The notes under the pieces were generated by a model. The model did not search any database. It was not told the origin of the DNA and was given only the letters and a program-made list of their open reading frames with translations. A stretch of DNA of 64,000 nucleotides. It comes from Brachynemurus nebulosus (Eukaryota; Arthropoda; Insecta; Neuroptera; Myrmeleontidae). Positions 13,137-26,352 of the stretch are shown in pieces. Location: assembly GCA_035578155.1 (NCBI GenBank), contig JAPWDM010000011.1, positions 20,808,375 to 20,872,374 on the forward strand. The letters run 5' to 3'. The first letter of the stretch is position 1, and the number at the start of each line of letters is the position of its first letter. Position numbers and translations under genes: made by a program.

Positions 13137-13548
13137 TACCGTATTTTCCGGCGTATAACACGCACCGGCGTACAACGCGTACCCCAAAATATTGAATAAT
13201 TTTTTAATTTTTTTATATGTTCACCGTATAACGCGCACCCCCATTTCGATAAGAAAATAAATAAAATAATTTCAATACATAAACTTATTGTATGGAATAA
13301 TTTGGAAAGAGAGCAATAAAATAATATTAAAAAACTAGGAATATTGCTCCACTATAATTCTATTTCAAATTTATAAACATCAACCAACATAGGTATATTT
13401 TTATTGGGAAAACGAAGGTAAGTATCGTAGGTATTATCGTTAATATTAATTTACAGAAAAAAGTATTTTTACAGAACTGTTTTATATCCGGCGTATAACG
13501 CGTATCACGAAATTTGGACAATATTTTTTGTGCTCAAAATACGCGGTA
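13137..13548. mobile_element. TA-flanked TIR MITE
   Basis: Bounded by TA at both ends with inverted termini of type TACCGTATTTTCCGGCG and TTTTGAGCACAAAA..TACGCGGTA, plus internal CGGCGTATAACGCG repeats facing both ways. About 410 bp, non-coding. A diverged relative of its end lies near 11712. Probably Tc1/mariner or pogo class from the TA target. Confidence 0.6.
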
Positions 13549-13559
13549 TTTAATTTTTA

Positions 13560-14700
13560 TCCAGAGCGGTTCAGTAAAGCATTTCGAATCCAGCTTCAAT
13601 GCAACGAACAAAGAACAATACATAGTAGCATACCCTGAAGGCTGAAGTTAGATATGTAATGAAGTTAGAGTCGTTGTAAGCAATATCAAAATTGAAATAT
13701 AATCATATGCCTTACTTTTTTTACGTAGGTATATGCGAATTTTATTATCTAAAAAGAGTAAGATACATATATGATTCTATTTCAAATTGCTTACAACGAG
13801 TCAAAAGTGTATGTGTTTGTTACTACACTGTGACAAAAAGCTGTGATAATAAAATATGTATGTATATATTGTATATACATATGTATAGTATACCTTACAT
13901 TATTCAACACACTATTTTCTCATAACTTCATAAGTTCTCTGTTCGTTGCATAGAACGTGGATGCGAAATGTTTTGGTGAGCTACAGCGTATAAATCGTTA
14001 TACATCGAAATAGTTAAGAAATCACGTTAATAAACTTTAAATTAACTATACTTATTTTATAGTATATACATTTTTCAAGAACAACTTATGAAAGTAAAAT
14101 AAACCATAAAAAAAAGTTGTTTACAAGCCAAGGCAAAGTTTGAAGACAATAAGTCAATAAAAAAGAAGCTTGCACAGTCATAAATCATAATACTCATAAT
14201 GTCATAAACTCATAACGTCATAACATAACTCATAAATATACGTTTTAGAATGCAAATTATAAACATTTGTTGTCCTTCTACATATACGTGCGTCAGGGAT
14301 TCATATCCACATAAAACGTAATGCAATAGGCAATAGCCAACACTTAAACTGATAATTTATAGATTTTGTTGTTTCCTTTTTTAGTGTCTTTTGTTGTTTT
14401 AAATTTATTTTTCATTTCATTATGGTTGATGCTTGAATAATTTATATTTTTCTTCAGAGAAGACTAGTATAAAATATTTAACACCTTTAGGACTAATGAC
14501 GATCTCAGCTCGTCATACAAATTTTTAGAAAAAATTCAACTGACGAGTGTACACTGCCTTATATCGATAACTGGAGGCTTTATAGTAAAGAGCGGTCATA
14601 CTGTAAATAAATTAAACAAAATGTACCAAACTTGCAATTATACTTATACAGATATTAAATTTTTTATCTAAAAAATTGGAATATATGGCGGTACTAAAGA
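13560..14700. other. Intergenic DNA
   Basis: No gene supported. The words AATTGCTTACAACG and GTTGTAAGCAATATCAA near 13780 and 13675 are inverted and may mark a small decayed element. A loose TCATAA tandem run lies near 14180-14240. Confidence 0.4.
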
Positions 14701-14705
14701 GCTTA

Positions 14706-16509
14706 AACATGGGGCATTTCACGTGAAGCGGACAACGAAAATAATGTCAGATTCCGAAATTGGCTCATAATTGGCTTAATTATACTCCTGTATGCCCTAA
14801 ATGTAAATACGCAATATTTTTTTTTTACGAGGCCTAGTTCTCGAATTACGGGGTTTTAAAAAATTGACAAAATATTAGACAAGGTTTTTTCGAAAGCTGT
14901 TGGTGGTCTTAATCAATGCTATGTTTTTACTTGTATATAACGTTTTATATAGGAAATTCACAGCTCTTTTTAACTACCGAATCAAATTTTAAATTTGAAT
15001 TTTTTTCGTGTACAAAACCGGAAGTTAATATTTCAGATCAAAATTTATGTAAGTTCGACCATTTTTTTAAAAATTATTTTTATCACAAAATGTAGCTTGT
15101 AGTTTATAAATAATACGTACCAAGTTTCAAAATGGGATCTCCATTCGTTTAGGAGATAGATAATTTAAAGTGCGAAGTGGAGCACTGAACCCCATACTGG
15201 GCACTAGCTTGGATCGGCCGTTTAACACAATGACACAGTGAAAACGCTAGGATATCAATACTTAACTGTCTAAACGTAGTACTGGCGTAATACTAATTAA
15301 AATTATAATTTTTCAATACCTCTGTTGCAGCATCCTGCATAACATAGCGAATTTCCGTTTAGAAAAATTAATTTTTCTCGGAAAATATTTGATATAGAAT
15401 AACAGTTTAAAGATCTTTTTTATGTGATTTTTTCTACTCTTTTTAATGGTGTAAAAAAATTTTGCAAAAATTTTTAAATAAGTGGAAATTTTGGCAAAAA
15501 AATAATTTTTTTCACGAAAAATGCCCCAAAAACCATGTTTCGGGCATCGGACGTGTCTGGTTAACGAACTTGCCCAACGGTTTGAGACTTCCAACATCTT
15601 CATCAAATTTTGTAAAAGTAGGATCTTTCGTTCGAGAGTTATCGGATGGACACATATACATAGAGCCAGACACGTTGGAACGAACTCTCGAACGAAACGT
15701 CCTACTTTTACGAAATTTGGTGAAAATGATGCAAGTCCCAAACCGTTGAACAAGTTAAAACCCCGTTTAAAAGAGGAGAAAAAATCATATAAAAAAGGTC
15801 TTTAAACTGTTATTCTATATCAAATAGTTTCCGAGAAAAATTAATTTTTCTAAACGGAAATTCGCTATGTTATGCAGGATGCTGCAACAGAGGTATTGAA
15901 AAATTATAATTTTAATTAGTATTACGCCAATACTACGTTTAGACAGTTAAGTATTGATATCCTAGCGTTTTCACTGTGTCATTGTGTTTAACGGCCGATC
16001 CAAGCTAGTGCCCAGCATGGGGTTCAGTGCTCCATCTTTGTACTTTAATTTATCTATCTCCTAAACGAATGGAGATCCCATTTTGAAACTTGGTACGTAT
16101 TATCTATAAACTACGAGCTACATTTTGTGAGAAAAATAATTTTAAAAAAAATGGTCGAACTTACATAAATTTTGATCTGAAATATTTACTTCCGGTTTTG
16201 TACACGAAAAAAAATTCATTTTTAAAATTTGATTCGGTAGTTAAAAAGAGCTGTGAATTTCGTATATAAAACGTTATATACAAATAAAAATATAGCATTG
16301 ATTAATACCACCAACAACTTTCGAAAAAACCTTGTCTAATATTTTGTCAATTTTTTAAAACCCCGTAATTTGAGAACTAGGCCTCGTAAAAAAAAAATAT
16401 TGCGTATTTACATTCAAGGCATACAGAAGTATAATTAAGCCAATTATGAACCAATTTCGGAATCTGACATTATTTTCGTTGTCCGCTTCACGTGAAATGC
16501 CCCACATAC
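14706..16509. mobile_element. 1.8-kb palindromic (foldback) element with nested family copies
   Basis: Arms of about 0.9 kb mirror around about 15606: for example CATGGGGCATTTCACGTG at 14708 and CACGTGAAATGCCCCACA near 16490, and ATACCTCTGTTGCAGC at 15316 with its complement ending near 15896. The arms differ at scattered sites and one indel of about 110 bp. A second, shorter symmetry (TTTCGTTCGAGAG with CTCTCGAACGAAA) is centred near 15662. The inner part belongs to the CCCTGTCGCAGC family. Frames inside are mirror artefacts. Confidence 0.85.
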
Positions 16510-16679
16510 GAGTATAATAATAAATTTTTGTTTTTAATAGTTTAAGAAAATTCTCAGCGGTCACACACACTGAATTTTATATATGTAAGTGAAAGGACGA
16601 AATGTTTTGTTATTATAGATGCTTTTGTTAGTACGTATTTAAAGTATAGTACGATTAGAGTAATGCTAACAGTCTAGAC

Positions 16680-17440
16680 CGGGGGTCGGCAACCTGCGGC
16701 CCGTTGCAAGCTTTCATGCGGCCCGCCAAGCAGTATAACTTTTCGAACAATTTGCTCTGCCTATGCAAAGTTGAGCTTCTTTGTTCTCCGATGTTTTATG
16801 ACATGTAAATAAAACTGTTATTAAAAATTTTTCCTCATGTTGATTTTTAATAATATTTATATTAATTTGTGTTAAAAAAGAGAAAATGCCTCTGTCGCAG
16901 TATCCTGCAAAATATAGCGAATTTCCGTTTACAAAAATTAGTTTTTCTCGGAAACTACTTGACAGAATTATTTTTCAAAAATCCTTTTTATGTGATTATT
17001 TTCTCATCTTTCCAACGGTGTAAGAAAATATGGCAAAAACTTGAGGAAATTTGGGCAAAAAACTATTTCCACAAAAATTTTTTAGGCAAACATGCCTAAA
17101 AATCCATTCCGAGCATCGGACGCGTCTGACTTTTTGGACTTCCAATATTTTTACCAAATTTCGTAAAAACAGGATTTTTCGTTCGAGAGTTATATAAATT
17201 TTAGTGGATATCATTTTTGGTTTCTAGAGACTTCAAAATAAATTATTTCTGTTATAGTTCCGGGTTCAAGTAGCATCAAGACAGTGACTCTAATAGCTGA
17301 ATTTTCGATTCGAAAATTCGTTTAAAAAAACCTATTTAAGCCACATACTACATTGAAAAATATTTGACTGTGCGGTCCGCTAAAAATTATTTTTTTTTTT
17401 TAAAAATGGCCCGCCATCCAAAAAAGGTTGCCGACGCCTG
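16680..17440. mobile_element. Non-autonomous hAT element with nested repeat
   Basis: Inverted ends of type CGGGGGTCGGCAACCTGCGG and GGTTGCCGACGCCTG are flanked by a perfect 8-bp duplication GTCTAGAC (16672-16679, 17441-17448). Inside, about 16885-17330 is a copy of the CCCTGTCGCAGC-family repeat, so that family inserted later. No transposase domain is seen. Confidence 0.85.
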
Positions 17441-17834
17441 GTCTAGACTCTAGAGTAAAAGAGAATTATGGTGCAAAATAGTTATCACAATATTTGAGAA
17501 GATGGCTTTGTTTTTGCAGAAAACCTATAACCCGAAACATAGGTATCTCTCGCAGATTATCTAACAAAATAAAGTAATAGTTATTTGCAAAATAAAATTT
17601 TTAATTTTTATAATGGAATACCATAAAGTAACGCTTCAATTATTTAAGTAAAAGAATAATAAGAACGTGCATTTCGTTCGTAGGGGGGCTATTATTAGTA
17701 TGTATAAAACTGAATGTTCGGGACTGGAGGTATCGTAAATCGGCCGTTATCTTGAATTAAGGGTCGAAAAAATTTCTCAAATGCTTTCATAACTGTGAGT
17801 CATAAAAATTTTGTAATGAACTTTTTTGTACTAC

Positions 17835-17837
<3 letters not shown>

Positions 17838-17883
<46 letters not shown>
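17838..17883. repeat. (AT)n microsatellite
   Basis: A continuous AT dinucleotide tract of about 46 bp. Confidence 0.95.
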
Positions 17884-17887
<4 letters not shown>

Positions 17888-18121
17888 CTCAAATAAATGG
17901 GCTCAGTAATTTCGCCCAAAAACATTTTTTTTGAAAATTTTTGTCTGCTTGTGTACTCATAAACTATTAGCCTCGGAGGGTTGAAATTTGGCAGGAATGT
18001 ATCTGGGGATAAGAAGTATTATTTCCTATAAAGACAATCAATTTTGCGTCAAGGGCCGTTTTCCTTATCTTACCCGGCTATGCCCTTTATATGAATTAGG
18101 AAATGTTATTTTTTCTTTTAG

Positions 18122-18485
18122 AGGGCATCCATTAATTACGTGAGCTTAGAAATGGGGGAAGGGTCCGATAAAATCTCATTTGAACTGGGGGTGGGGGCAT
18201 ATTCGACAATCTCACGTCAACTCTCAAAAAATATAAATTATTTTACAGATAATAAAAAAAAAATTTATTCCGTGTTCATTTAGCCCCTTAAAAAATCTCA
18301 TGGCTAATATTAAAATCATTTATTTTAAGAGTTAAAAAAAATTCAGATTTTAAAATAAAAAAAAAAATTGCGTAAATCTTACATGAGAGGGAGGGTGGGT
18401 ATAACCAAATCTCATTAAATCTCACCTAAGGGAGAGAGTCTAAATTTAATAAAAAAACAGGTCACGTAATTAATGGATGTCCCCT
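18122..18485. mobile_element. TIR MITE
   Basis: Inverted ends AGGGCATCCATTAATTACG and CGTAATTAATGGATGTCCCC bound about 364 bp with internal AAATCTCAT repeats. No coding capacity and no clear target duplication. Superfamily not assigned. Confidence 0.75.
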
Positions 18486-19199
18486 TATTATAAACGAAAT
18501 TGTTTTAAACAATATCCGACCAGGTTACCATCTAGTAAAACGGATTGCCATAACTGACACTGATTCCTTAACCAATTCTGTTTGAATTAATTTGGAACGA
18601 TTGCGCCCAGATCACCTGTTCTACAACTAATTGATTTGAACCAGTGCAGAATATTTTATCTCATGCAGTCACGTCATGCTATTTAATAATTTAATCAATA
18701 ATCATAATCATAATCATTTATTACTTATTTATTTATTTTATTAGTTAATATTACTATTTATGTATATTTTTAAAACGTTTCAAATTGAATAAATAAATAT
18801 GAATTAATTTAGAATGCATATTTATTTTTTGATGGATCATTTAAAATAAATAAAACACAAGTACTTTTATATCGAATGAAATATCGTCATACTCATCATA
18901 AATTTTATTGAAAGTACATACTTGTTACTAAATATTTAAATGATTCATTAAAATTTTGTAAGTTTCCGCTTACATTAGTAGTGGAGTTATTTTGTTAATA
19001 AATAATATTAAATATACAGCTACTTAACACAAAATCTCTGTACAAAATATTGAAATAATTAGACTGTATCGAACTGAAAATTGGTAAATGTGTATTACTA
19101 AAACTACACAACGGATTAGCATACTTCCTATTAATTTTGTTTATACACATTTTCTGTATGGTAAAAGAGTAGGCATAAAAATGGTAACGGTATTCCAAA

Positions 19200-19434
19200 A
19201 TTAAAGATTTTGTGTTGCCTTTAACTCCATTGGTTGGTTGCGACTGATTAAGAAATCTGTTTTAACTACATATTTTCGATAGGGTAAGAAATTTCCATCA
19301 TATAATAGCATTTTTAGCGAATTTCCAGAATGGAAGCTCGCTATTACAACCACTGTCATGACGCGACTTGAAGCCGGGACCATGGCAGAAATTTGTTTTG
19401 AGGTCCCTAGAAACCGAAAATAATATTCACCAAA

Positions 19435-19500
<66 letters not shown>

Positions 19501-19775
19501 CCGCACGATAACTCTCGAACGAAATGTCCTAGGTTTACGAAATTTGGTGAAAATGTTGGAAATCCCAAACCGTTGGACAAGTTCGTTAGCCAGACACGTC
19601 GGATGCCAGGAACATGGTGTTTGTTCTTGCAAAAAATTAGTTTTTTGCCAAAATTTCCACTTATTCAAAAATTTTTGTGAAATTTACACCATTCAAAAGA
19701 GGAGAAAAAATTACATAAAAAAGGTCCTTAAATTATTTTTCTATGTCAACTAGTTTCCGAGAAAAACTATGTTGT
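19200..19775 (-). mobile_element. CCCTGTCGCAGC-family repeat with (AT)n core
   Basis: On the minus strand this carries the second module of the family (GAAACTAGTTGACATAG, TCTGGCTAACGAACTTG, an (AT)n tract at about 19440-19496, then AAATTTTGGTGAATATTATT). It parallels 25500-25930 and the end of 7016-8035. The long minus-strand frame spans the AT tract and is not a gene. Confidence 0.7.
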
Positions 19776-20035
19776 TTAGACTGTGATACTTTTATCGTAA
19801 AAAGTGTGAAGCTATTCACAATCTAAGCACATATTCTAATTTTTGCAGTAATTTTGCAGTTTTTGAGCAAAATTTACAGTTTTTGGGCCGTCAAAATGTG
19901 TGCTAAATTACAACTTTAGGATATTCTGAGGCGGTTATAGAACCTTTTAACATGTCCCAGACCATTACCCCGACTATACGAGCTAATTATGACTTTGATC
20001 TAATATTTAAAATATTTGAAAAGACATACGAATTT

Positions 20036-20335
20036 TTAAGCTAATTGCGCAGTCTAAAAGCAATATCGCTCAAGGCTAATATTTTACGGTATTCATTATG
20101 GACTTATACAGGAACTTTTGAGACATACATGTTTACGATCCGACAAAATTAAATATATTTAAAAAATTGCCCAAAAATGCAGTTTTTTCGCCAAAAAACT
20201 AAACTTTAAGCTGTTTGCGCAGTCTAAAGATATTATCTCTCAGGCCTAATATTTTATTATGTTCATACTATGCCTACTACACAACTTTTAAGACATACAT
20301 GTTTTTGATCCGATGAAATCGACTTTTTTCGGCCC
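20036..20335 (+). repeat. Two-unit diverged tandem repeat
   Basis: Two units offset by about 175 bp share GCGCAGTCTAAA, the block CTAATATTTTA and AGACATACATGTTT..GATCCGA. No function visible. Confidence 0.7.
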
Positions 20336-20526
20336 ACGCTAATATGTATGTATATTATATACACATATACATGCAATATACATGTATATTGTGTATGTCT
20401 GCACTAGTAAGTACACCTACCAGATACCAACGTTGATGAGGGCTCCAAATAAAAATATCCAAACTCACTTATCTTAAATTTTGTATGTGCATTCTATAAG
20501 ATGGATCTCAATTAATAAATAACAAA

Positions 20527-21011
20527 ATACCCCTGTCGCAGCATCCTGCATAACATAGCGAATTTCCATTTACAAAAGTACGTTTTTCTCGGAAACTAGT
20601 TGATATATAGTAATTGTAAATAAAAAAACCTTCTTTATGTGAATTTTCCGCCTCATTCCGCCAAATCTTTTTTACGAAAAATGTCCAAAACACCGTAAAC
20701 GTTTTCACGAAATTTCTTAAAAATAAGATGTTTCGCTCTTGAGTTATCGTGCGGACACTTAGTAAACATATATTTAAATGTGTCCGCACGATAACTCAAG
20801 AACGAAACATCTTATTTTTAGGAAATTTCGTGAAAACGTTTACGGTATTTTGGACATTTTTCGTAAAAAAGATTTGGCGGAATGAGGCGGAAAATTCACA
20901 TAAAGAAGGTTTTTTTATTTACAATTACTCTATATCAACTAGTTTCCGAGAAAAACGTACTTTTGTAAATGGAAATTCGCTATGTTATGCAGGATGCTGC
21001 GACAGGGGTAT
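20527..21011. mobile_element. 485-bp near-perfect palindromic element
   Basis: Begins ATACCCCTGTCGCAGCATCC and ends with its reverse complement; the arms pair almost throughout around a centre near 20769. This looks like the most compact foldback form of the family seen at 7.0, 15.3, 16.9 and 23.8 kb. Overlapping frames on both strands are mirror images of each other and are not genes. Confidence 0.9.
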
Positions 21012-21169
21012 TTTTTTCATAAAAGGAAAACGTTTTAATGAAAAATCAATTTTTTTTTTTAATTGTGCTTTAAATCATGTAATTTATACGAAAAACCTGA
21101 ACAATGCAAACACTTAAATATGTAAATATAACGTTCAATAGTTTTTGGTGATTTTCCAACATTTTAGTA

Positions 21170-21630
21170 ACTAGGTATCTAGGTTCTCAAAGTAGTCGCT
21201 ATCGATCCCCAGGGGTTGATAACGACCGTTAAGGCGTTCACGAGGGCGAAAAAGAAATTGGGGGCGGTAAGATGTAAATGGGGTCTAGAGCATCAGAGTA
21301 AAGCGAGTTATGTTGACTTGGTCGCCACCTAGATTGGGAAAGTGGGAGAGTATAGTGAGTTATGTTGATTGGCTTGGAAGGTGAAGACAAAAGAAGGTCA
21401 TTATAATCTAATATGTAAAAACGTAAAAAGCAAGTTGGTGACCTTTTTTTGTCTCCACCTCCCAAGCCAATCAGCGTAACTCATGGGATACTCTTCCAAT
21501 ATAGGTGGCGACCCAAGAAAAAAGTCATGTCATTTTGGAGAATATATTTCCGAATTTGTACAGGGGGTCTATCTAAAATCGAAAACCATGCCAAGGGGTC
21601 GACGAGACAAAAAGTTTGAGAACCACTGCC
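21170..21630. mobile_element. hAT-like MITE (tentative)
   Basis: The left GGTTCTCAAAGTAGTCGC and right AAAAGTTTGAGAACCACTG resemble the classic hAT CAGTGGTTCTCAAAC end. Inside, TTGATTGGCTTGG pairs with CCCAAGCCAATCA near 21365/21465. The target duplication is not clear. Confidence 0.5.
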
Positions 21631-22241
21631 GTAGACCCTTTTTAGAGTTTTGTCAGTCATGGTACACTGTAGCGACACCTTATTCAAACTACAATTCTAG
21701 TTATTTACATGTTATGTATAATAGTACATAGGATAGTATGTAGTAGGTACATAACATTATTTCTTTGTTATAAAATGATAAAGGTGTATATTATTATGTC
21801 TCAATATACATATTTCCTTGTAGTCCTCTTATGTATTTATTTCGTTATCTTATATTGGATTTTATGACATTTTCACCTTTATAGGAAACTGGCTCACTTA
21901 TAAATGAGATACACGAGCGAGCTAGCTACATACATAGATGTTTGTTAAAGTTTATAATACAATACGAATACGGAATACGCGATACATATGTATGTGTATA
22001 TTTGCACAAAATCATATTGTACCATTCGCTCCTATCGTTCGTGTATTCGCTTTACTTTGTGCTTTGTGTTTTGTTACCGTCTCAGTATACATATAATAAT
22101 GTGTCGATATTTTTCTGTTGAAGGTTAATGAACTCCCGTTCGAGTGAAGTTGACTCTATTTACTTGTTTGTGACACGTGTTATACCGTTTTCTGTTTGAT
22201 GGTAATATGTATGTAATAGAGTGGCTGAATTCACAGTCTTA

Positions 22242-22669
22242 GGCCCGATTTACATTAACGCTCCGCTCTCGATACGCTCCCATTCCACTCTCGCTCCGAT
22301 ATAATCTTGTTTTGTTCATATTACAGTGCTGATAACATGCTGGCACCTATTTGTTCTTCATTCACATTATAATGCCGCTCTGGATAGGCTCCCAGTTCGG
22401 TCTCAGTTCGATACAAACATCTTTTCATAATAACTGAATGCAAGCGTAGTGGAGTGGAATTAGAAAAGTATTTACACTATATGGACAAGCCATAACAAGT
22501 CTGATATCGCTCCGATAAAATATTACCTGAGTGGTATTGATATTGGAGGGGCATTGGAGTGGGAGCGAACCGATATCAGAGCGCTGATGTGAATTGTGAA
22601 TACACTCATTGTTTCTTGTGTAAGAATATTTTATCGAATCGGGACCGGAGCGTTAATGTGGATCGGACC
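22242..22669. mobile_element. PIF/Harbinger-like MITE
   Basis: Termini GGCCCGATTTACATTAACG and CGTTAATGTGGATCGGACC are inverted, and both flanks carry TTA, the 3-bp target typical of PIF/Harbinger. 428 bp, with GCTCC words repeated inside, non-coding. Confidence 0.8.
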
Positions 22670-22764
22670 TTATAGATAAAATATACAAACAGAATTACGT
22701 ATGTATAGCGAGTGGATACAACAGAGTAGATGAGTGAGAAATGATCTCTTTTTCTTTTTAAAAG

Positions 22765-22769
<5 letters not shown>

Positions 22770-22854
<85 letters not shown>
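22770..22854. repeat. (AT)n microsatellite
   Basis: About 85 bp of uninterrupted AT dinucleotides. Confidence 0.95.
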
Positions 22855-22856
<2 letters not shown>

Positions 22857-23841
22857 CTTATTTTATTAAACTTGTTGAATATTTACATTTAGAAATCGTA
22901 AGTTTTTGACATTTTGATGACACATTGACGAAAAAGATCGTTTCGTTATATTATGTATTTATCCTTAGGTATTGAAAATATTTCAAATTTCTGTCATTAC
23001 ATGATTTATATGATTTAATCTTTATGGTATTTACATATTTGATATTTTATGATAACTGATAACTTGATAAGTATTGCTTTGTGATAACACTGATAACATG
23101 TCCAAATGAAATGTTTTATTAAATACATTGGCTAAGTGAGCATGCTTAGCTACCGGGCACATGGATTGATAGATCAAGGATTTAAATTTTACTGTTGACT
23201 ATGCTTGTGAAGGTTTTGTTTAGTTAGATAAATATCGGTGCAGTTTACTTTCTGTGTCAGTATTTTTCAATCACCGGTTCGCAGACCGGTGCCGGGTCAC
23301 GAAAGTATCTCACTGGTTCGTAGAAAGAGGTGTAAATTACAATAAATCATAAAAATGATTATACATAATAATTTTTTTTTCTTTTCTTTTTTCTTTTTTT
23401 TTTTAAAAAAAAAGAAAAGGAAAAATGGTGGGGATAGCTTTAAGCGAAAACACAGTGATTGGTATTAAAAATTGTATATTCTGGAATTTAGTATTTTTAT
23501 TTACGGCACATGATAGCACACGCCTACCACAATATAGCAGAGCCTTTTTTGTTTTTTTAAAAAAAAGCGAAAGTAGGGCTAACTTTATGCCCAAATATAG
23601 ATTTGCTTGTAAAAAAAAAGCATAATAGCAAAGGTCTAGCAGTATACTACAGCACAAATTTTTTGTTTAAAACGGCGGAGGAAACTTTATAGACAAATAA
23701 TCAACCAAATGGTCGGAAAACGACATTTCATATTATACGACATAATGTTATTCCAACAAATGATGGAAATGATTCCAGGCTACAAGAATTCTATTTAAAA
23801 TTAAAGAATTACTTTTACATATTTCTGTAAAACTTAAAAAT

Positions 23842-24179
23842 ACCCCTGTCGCAGCATCTGCATAACATAGCGAATTGCCAAATCTTGGGCACTGGCGGAT
23901 CTCATCTAAGACCTGTACCTATTTAAAATAGTTTAGCTTTCTAAGAGTAAAAGAATTTTTAAAATCGGTTGGGTAATTAGTTTTGGTATTTTTGGGCCAA
24001 GGACCCGAACGAATTTTGTGCAGCATAGTTGTATCCATCTAAAATAATTTAGTTCTCTAGCAGTGAGAAATTTTTTAGCATCGGTTCGATAGCTTATTAC
24101 TGGCGTTTTCGGATCTGCAAGATCCCGGTGGACCTCATTAAAAAATCAGCTCGGCCGCATATTCTAGGCGGACTTTATG

Positions 24180-24249
<70 letters not shown>

Positions 24250-25060
24250 AACCCGTTGTGTAGCATTCTACGCCGCATTTTCATCCGCAGGACAGTTGTG
24301 GATCTCAGATAACACAACCTGTACCTATCTAAAATAGTTTACCTCGGTAATAGTAAAAAAGTTTCAAAATCGGTCAGATATTTTATTTTTGACACTTTTA
24401 GGTCCTACTGACACTTCAGACCTTACATAACGTAATCTATATGTATCTAAAATGGCTTAGCTCCCCAACAGTGAAAAAATTTTCAAAATCGGTCGGTTAG
24501 TTTATTTTTGACACTTTTGGATCCCATGGACCCTGGCAGACCTTACATAACGTAATCTATATTTATCTAAAATAGTTTAGCTCTGTAACAGTGAAAAAAT
24601 TTTCAAAATCGGTCAGTTAGTTTATTTTTGACACTTTTGGGTCCTGTGGACCCTGGCGGACCTTACATAATGTATTCTACATCTATCTAAAATAGTTTAG
24701 CTCTGTAACAGTGAAGAAATTTTTAAAATTGGTCGTTTAGTTTATTTTTTACAATTATGGGATCAGTAAATCCTGGCGAAACTCATACAAGTCTAGTACT
24801 CTAACAGTAAGAAAAGGGTTCTAAGGATCTCATGTAACTTATGGCAGTCCGTAAGCTTCTTGCGGACATCATTTAATTAATTAATTCAAATACTTTAACT
24901 TACTAACTGTGAAAAAATTTTTAAAATCGATTGGTTAATTAATTTCTGGCCTTTTTAGGTCCCGAAAACCTTGACCTCACATAAAATACCTTAAATCCAT
25001 TTGAAATGGTTTAATTTTTTAACATTATTAATTATTAGTGAAAAAATTTTCAAAATCGAT
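23842..25060 (+). repeat. 120-bp tandem repeat array with (AT)n
   Basis: Starts with TACCCCTGTCGCAGCATCTG, then repeats units carrying CTAAAATAGTTTAGCTC, GTGAAAAAATTTTCAAAATC, TTTATTTTTGACACTTTTGG and GGCGGACCTTACATAA. CTAAAAT recurs near 24329, 24449, 24569 and 24689, giving a period of 120 bp. An (AT)n tract at 24181-24244 interrupts it. Units related to those at 7060-7460. Confidence 0.85.
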
Positions 25061-25499
25061 TCAAAATATTTTTCCGTACATACATATGTACATTATACAT
25101 ATTTTGTTTTGTTTCATATATTTAATAATATTATATCATAACATTATCTTCAATTTCTTGTTTACTTAAAAATTCAATAAAAAAAAAAATTCTTCATTAC
25201 ATTAGCTTAGAAAATCTGTTTAATTTACATTTTTTAACATGAGATAGAACCATGCTAATTATAATGCAATAAATGAGAAACAAAACTCTATACATGTATG
25301 TGTGTTATAGCACATACATGTGTATAGTCTTCACTTGTTCTCACAAAATTCTTTAATAAAAAAGTGAAATATTTTTATACTTCATAAAGAACTGAGATAT
25401 AAATATAAATTACTTATTAGACTAACAAAGAAAGAATAAAAGTGAAAATTTACATTTTCTCGAAAAATACTTAAAATAGAAAGAAAATTATAAGAATAT

Positions 25500-25704
25500 T
25501 TTCTTCATAATTTTTTTTTTCCTTTTCAACGATGTAAAAATCGAACTGCCTTATGATAGGATCGAATGATAAAAAATGGCCAGAAAACCTACTTCTGGGC
25601 ATCCGACGTGTCTGGCTAACGAACTTAGCCAAGCCAATTCAGAATCCAGTCCGCACACAAAATTTCATAAGCGTTAGACGTTTCGTTCGAGAGTTATCGT
25701 GGGA

Positions 25705-25784
<80 letters not shown>

Positions 25785-25930
25785 TTTAGTGAATATCATT
25801 TTCGTATTCTAGGGACCTCAAAACAGATTTCTGCCATAGTCCCGGACTCAGATTGCGTCATGAGACCTACTGTAATAGCTGAATTTCGAGTTTTCGAAAT
25901 TCGCTAAAAGTGTTGATATTTATCTGAATT
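25500..25930 (+). mobile_element. CCCTGTCGCAGC-family second module with (AT)n
   Basis: Carries CGTGTCTGGCTAACGAACTT, TTTCGTTCGAGAGTTATCG, an (AT)n tract at about 25711-25780, then AAATTTTAGTGAATATCATT and GGACCTCAAAACAGATTTCT, matching 7721-7980 and the complement of 19300-19610. Confidence 0.7.
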
Positions 25931-26352
25931 ACATAACAGATCAGGTGGTCGGAAAACGATATTTCACATTACACGACCTAATGTTATAAATTAATTAAAC
26001 GTCGAAATGATAAGAATTCTACTTAAAATAAAAGAATTGTTTTTAGATATTTCTCGAATGTGTAAAACTCAAAATTATCTGAGATTTTACCGGGCTATGA
26101 TTGAAAAAAGTTGAGAAACGCTGTTCTATGTCACACACATTCGCACACGTTTTGAAACATTACACGTTTTTTGTCTCCAAACTACTATTTTTTTAAAAAA
26201 ATGGTTAGACAAGATAACTCCAGTACTGGCTTTTAACAAATAGATTTTTTTATAAACAAATTAAGGTCGATTTTATTACTTATTGATCTTCAGAAATTTC
26301 AAACTAGTGCTATTTAGCGAAAAATTAACATTTTTTAATAGTTTAGTGATTT

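Noticed and set aside
7623..25789. Open reading frames across (AT)n and palindromic repeats
   Set aside because: Frames such as those at 7623, 15313, 19201, 20749 and 25553 read low-complexity YIYIYI tracts or mirrored arms; the same sequence gives frames on both strands and no domain is present.
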